Shown piece by piece: positions 62,031-64,000 of a DNA stretch of 64,000 nt. The stretch's first letter is position 1, and every line of letters starts with the position of its first letter. The notes beneath the pieces were generated by a model, which saw nothing but the letters and a program-made list of their open reading frames with translations, was not told the DNA's origin and searched no databases. Source of the DNA: Lineus longissimus (lineage: Eukaryota; Nemertea; Pilidiophora; Heteronemertea; Lineidae); assembly GCF_910592395.1 (NCBI RefSeq), contig NC_088320.1:3596001-3660000 (forward strand). The letters are read 5' to 3'. The translations under genes and the position numbers were made by a program.

Positions 62031-62550
62031 GATAGTCGAGATACGTTTTGTCCAACAAAAACGTGTCCAACGAGGCAATGTGGCAACCACCAATAACGCC
62101 GCATCAGCCTGCTATCACTTTCTAAATGCTATAGTCTAATAAGCAGTGTTCTCCATTCATGACAACATTTTCACACTACAAAACTGACGGTCCCATTAAG
62201 TCAGGTTTTACTATCATTCCAGGTCCCATTAGGCCCAATTAGGCCTATTTGAGAGACCCACAGTCATACTGTAGTCCTGTGCATGAGCGAAACTCTCCAT
62301 TATACTAATACACACTAAGCCACGCCCTATATACTTCAGACGCTCGAAATGATTTCATCACGTGATTACCAAGCATCATTACCATATATGGTATATCGAT
62401 CACATACATCTTCGAGTGGCCCCATTCTCGTCCCTAGGTTTACATCGATTTTGCTATTTTGTTTGTACATGTATGTTACCATATACTTTCATATAATCGT
62501 TTTGTACTTTTTAAGCGTCAAACTCTTGTGACGAACTGTCTTCTCTTGCT

Positions 62551-62815
62551 CCGTTCTAACATGATGTCATGTCCGTTCTCGCATGATGTGAAGAACTCTG
62601 TTCTCATGTGATGTGAGGAACTCTGTTCTCGCCGCATGATGTGAGGAAGTCCGTTCTCATATGATGTGAGGAACTACGTTTTCATATGATGTGAGTACAT
62701 GTCCATGTACATGTACATGTAACTCTCCGTCCTCGCATGATGTGAGGAGGTCCGTTATATATCACATGATGTGAGGATGATGTGAGGAACACTGCTAGTA
62801 TTCCATGATGTGAGG
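62551..62815. repeat. Minisatellite, unit about 25-32 bp with core catgatgtgagga
   Basis: catgatgtgaggaactctgt-type units repeat about nine times with variable lengths, interrupted by an acatgtccatgtacatgtac stretch near 62,700. Confidence 0.8.
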
Positions 62816-64000
62816 TAATACTATAAACGCCAAATTTTCGCGGGCGTTATATTTTGTGCGCTAGTCATTCTGTTGCAGCCCCGAACAGAGAGCGAAAAAG
62901 GCCACCAATCATTCACTTGTTTTGCAGAAGTTGTGTTTGGTCGGAGTCCAGGGACGGAGAGGGGATATCTTAAAGCAAAATCACAACGTTGCTATGAAAG
63001 CTAATGGTGGGTTAAAAATGGGCCAACGTGGACCTGGGACGAGGTTTCACTCCCGAGTGACGGAGAACTGTTTGAAGAGTCTTCACAGCACTGCTGTGAC
63101 TCGTTCAAACTGTTTCCAAAGTTCTTGACCCAAGCTATGGGAATGCATTGGATACCATGTGTTAGGGAAGGTTGATATGACTACATATGAGAGTGAGGGA
63201 GGGTGATAGCTGTGGAAATCGTCCGATTCCGAAGCAAGTCAGTGTATCAGTACCGCAATTCCAGAGGACATGCCTCTATTTGGCTTGATTTGAGGAAGAA
63301 TATCCTGGAAATGTCATCTGAGGTCATCTTGCTAACTCCCAAGATGCTTAAGTCATCAAAGTCACCATTAGATGGCTTGAAGTATTTAAGTCTGGTGATC
63401 CGATAAAAATGTTAGCGAATTTGAAGCATTGTAATAAGTCAGTAATAGTGGGAACACTGCAGACTATCCATGTATGTGTACATCATACCCTTTTCTGAGT
63501 GTCTAAAACCTGCAGCACTATGAAGTCAGCCTCTAATTTCAATACGGCCACCCTGTGGTTATTATGTAATAGGCAATGGTAGTTCAACCAACCCATTCAA
63601 AAAACGAAAAATTAAGCACGCAACTAAATCATTTAAGAGTGGCAACATCTCTCATATTGGTTCCATATGACGCTTTCAAATATTCATTCCAAAATTCACA
63701 AGATTTTAATCAATATTTCGTTTTGAGAGCTTCATGTAGACGACTTTTGAATCACGTGATGTGCGGAGTGATATGGTGGCGGGGCGAACCACACCCTCAG
63801 CGCAACATATTTTAGTGCGAATCCTCGATTGACAGCAGAGCGGCTATTGTTTTGAGTGGCCACAACAATAGGTACAGCATCGACCAGAATACATAGCAAG
63901 CCTCTTGAAACCTTGTTAAAATTGTGCGAAGGGACTACTTGAATTCGTGAACGCACTCGGAAGGTAAATAACAAAATTTCCCATCAGTTAGGCGCAGCTG

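Larger units (their letters stand above)
60341..64000. other. Repeat-rich region without a recognised gene
   Basis: It holds a degenerate array with acatgta/cagtgacccaaa words (about 61,490-62,030) and a minisatellite (62,551-62,815). An imperfect hairpin lies near 63,066-63,113 (ctgtttgaagagtc / gactcgttcaaactg). Several open frames of 60-80 codons have no recognisable content. Confidence 0.5.

Noticed and set aside
1-64000. CRISPR arrays, bacterial operons, functional tRNA or rRNA genes
   Set aside because: The repeats seen are minisatellites or inverted repeats without unique spacers. The two tRNA-like heads lack proper stems. All confident genes are intron-containing eukaryotic genes.

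Overview
The window is metazoan nuclear DNA. Its genes are split by many short GT-AG introns. The intergenic DNA is A+T-leaning and full of short inverted-repeat elements, minisatellites, tRNA-like SINE heads and one LINE fragment. The gene families (hnRNP A/B, retinol-dehydrogenase-like SDRs, SLC15, STARD3, UBXN4, SLC49A4, a PAN/apple secreted protein) and the abundance of short words such as taggccta and acatgtac suggest a marine invertebrate, a lophotrochozoan or an ambulacrarian/cephalochordate. I cannot name the species. Exon models below come from reading splice sites by eye and checking that phases join. There is no transcript evidence.

Layout. 1-1,704 (minus): 5' half of an hnRNP A/B-type two-RRM gene that runs off the window. 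2,848-5,608 and 7,552-9,535 (both minus): two tandem SDR genes with the same five coding-exon lengths (319/159/120/208/94 nt, 299 aa each), separated by a 5'-truncated LINE with a 12-bp target-site duplication. 11,157-13,623 (minus) and 16,028-17,057 (plus): two divergently oriented paralogues of a long TspO/MBR-like multipass membrane protein. The first has four coding exons and a 42-bp minisatellite in intron 1. The second has its last three exons fused into one. 17,852-22,389 (minus): an SLC15A4-like proton/oligopeptide-histidine transporter. 25,989-34,884 (minus): a complete 15-exon STARD3 (MENTAL + START) gene. 39,188-43,037 (plus): a complete 8-exon UBXN4 gene. 47,069-52,956 (minus): an SLC49A4 (DIRC2) lysosomal transporter gene with two homologous 109-nt versions of one exon, which are probably mutually exclusive. 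56,246-57,865 (minus): a two-exon secreted PAN/apple-domain protein with an unrecognised C-terminal half. 57,866-64,000: no convincing gene, mostly repeats.

Functional picture: the genes are not an operon-like system, but several act on endolysosomal or ER membranes. STARD3 joins late endosomes to the ER for sterol transfer, SLC15A4-like and SLC49A4 proteins are lysosomal carriers, and UBXN4 is an ER-membrane p97/VCP adaptor for ERAD. I treat this co-occurrence as coincidental. No previously undescribed multi-gene system was evident. The strongest non-routine signals are the duplicated alternative exon in SLC49A4, the GC-AG intron in the hnRNP gene, the long TspO-like pair, the orphan PAN-domain protein and the density of palindromic elements inside introns.
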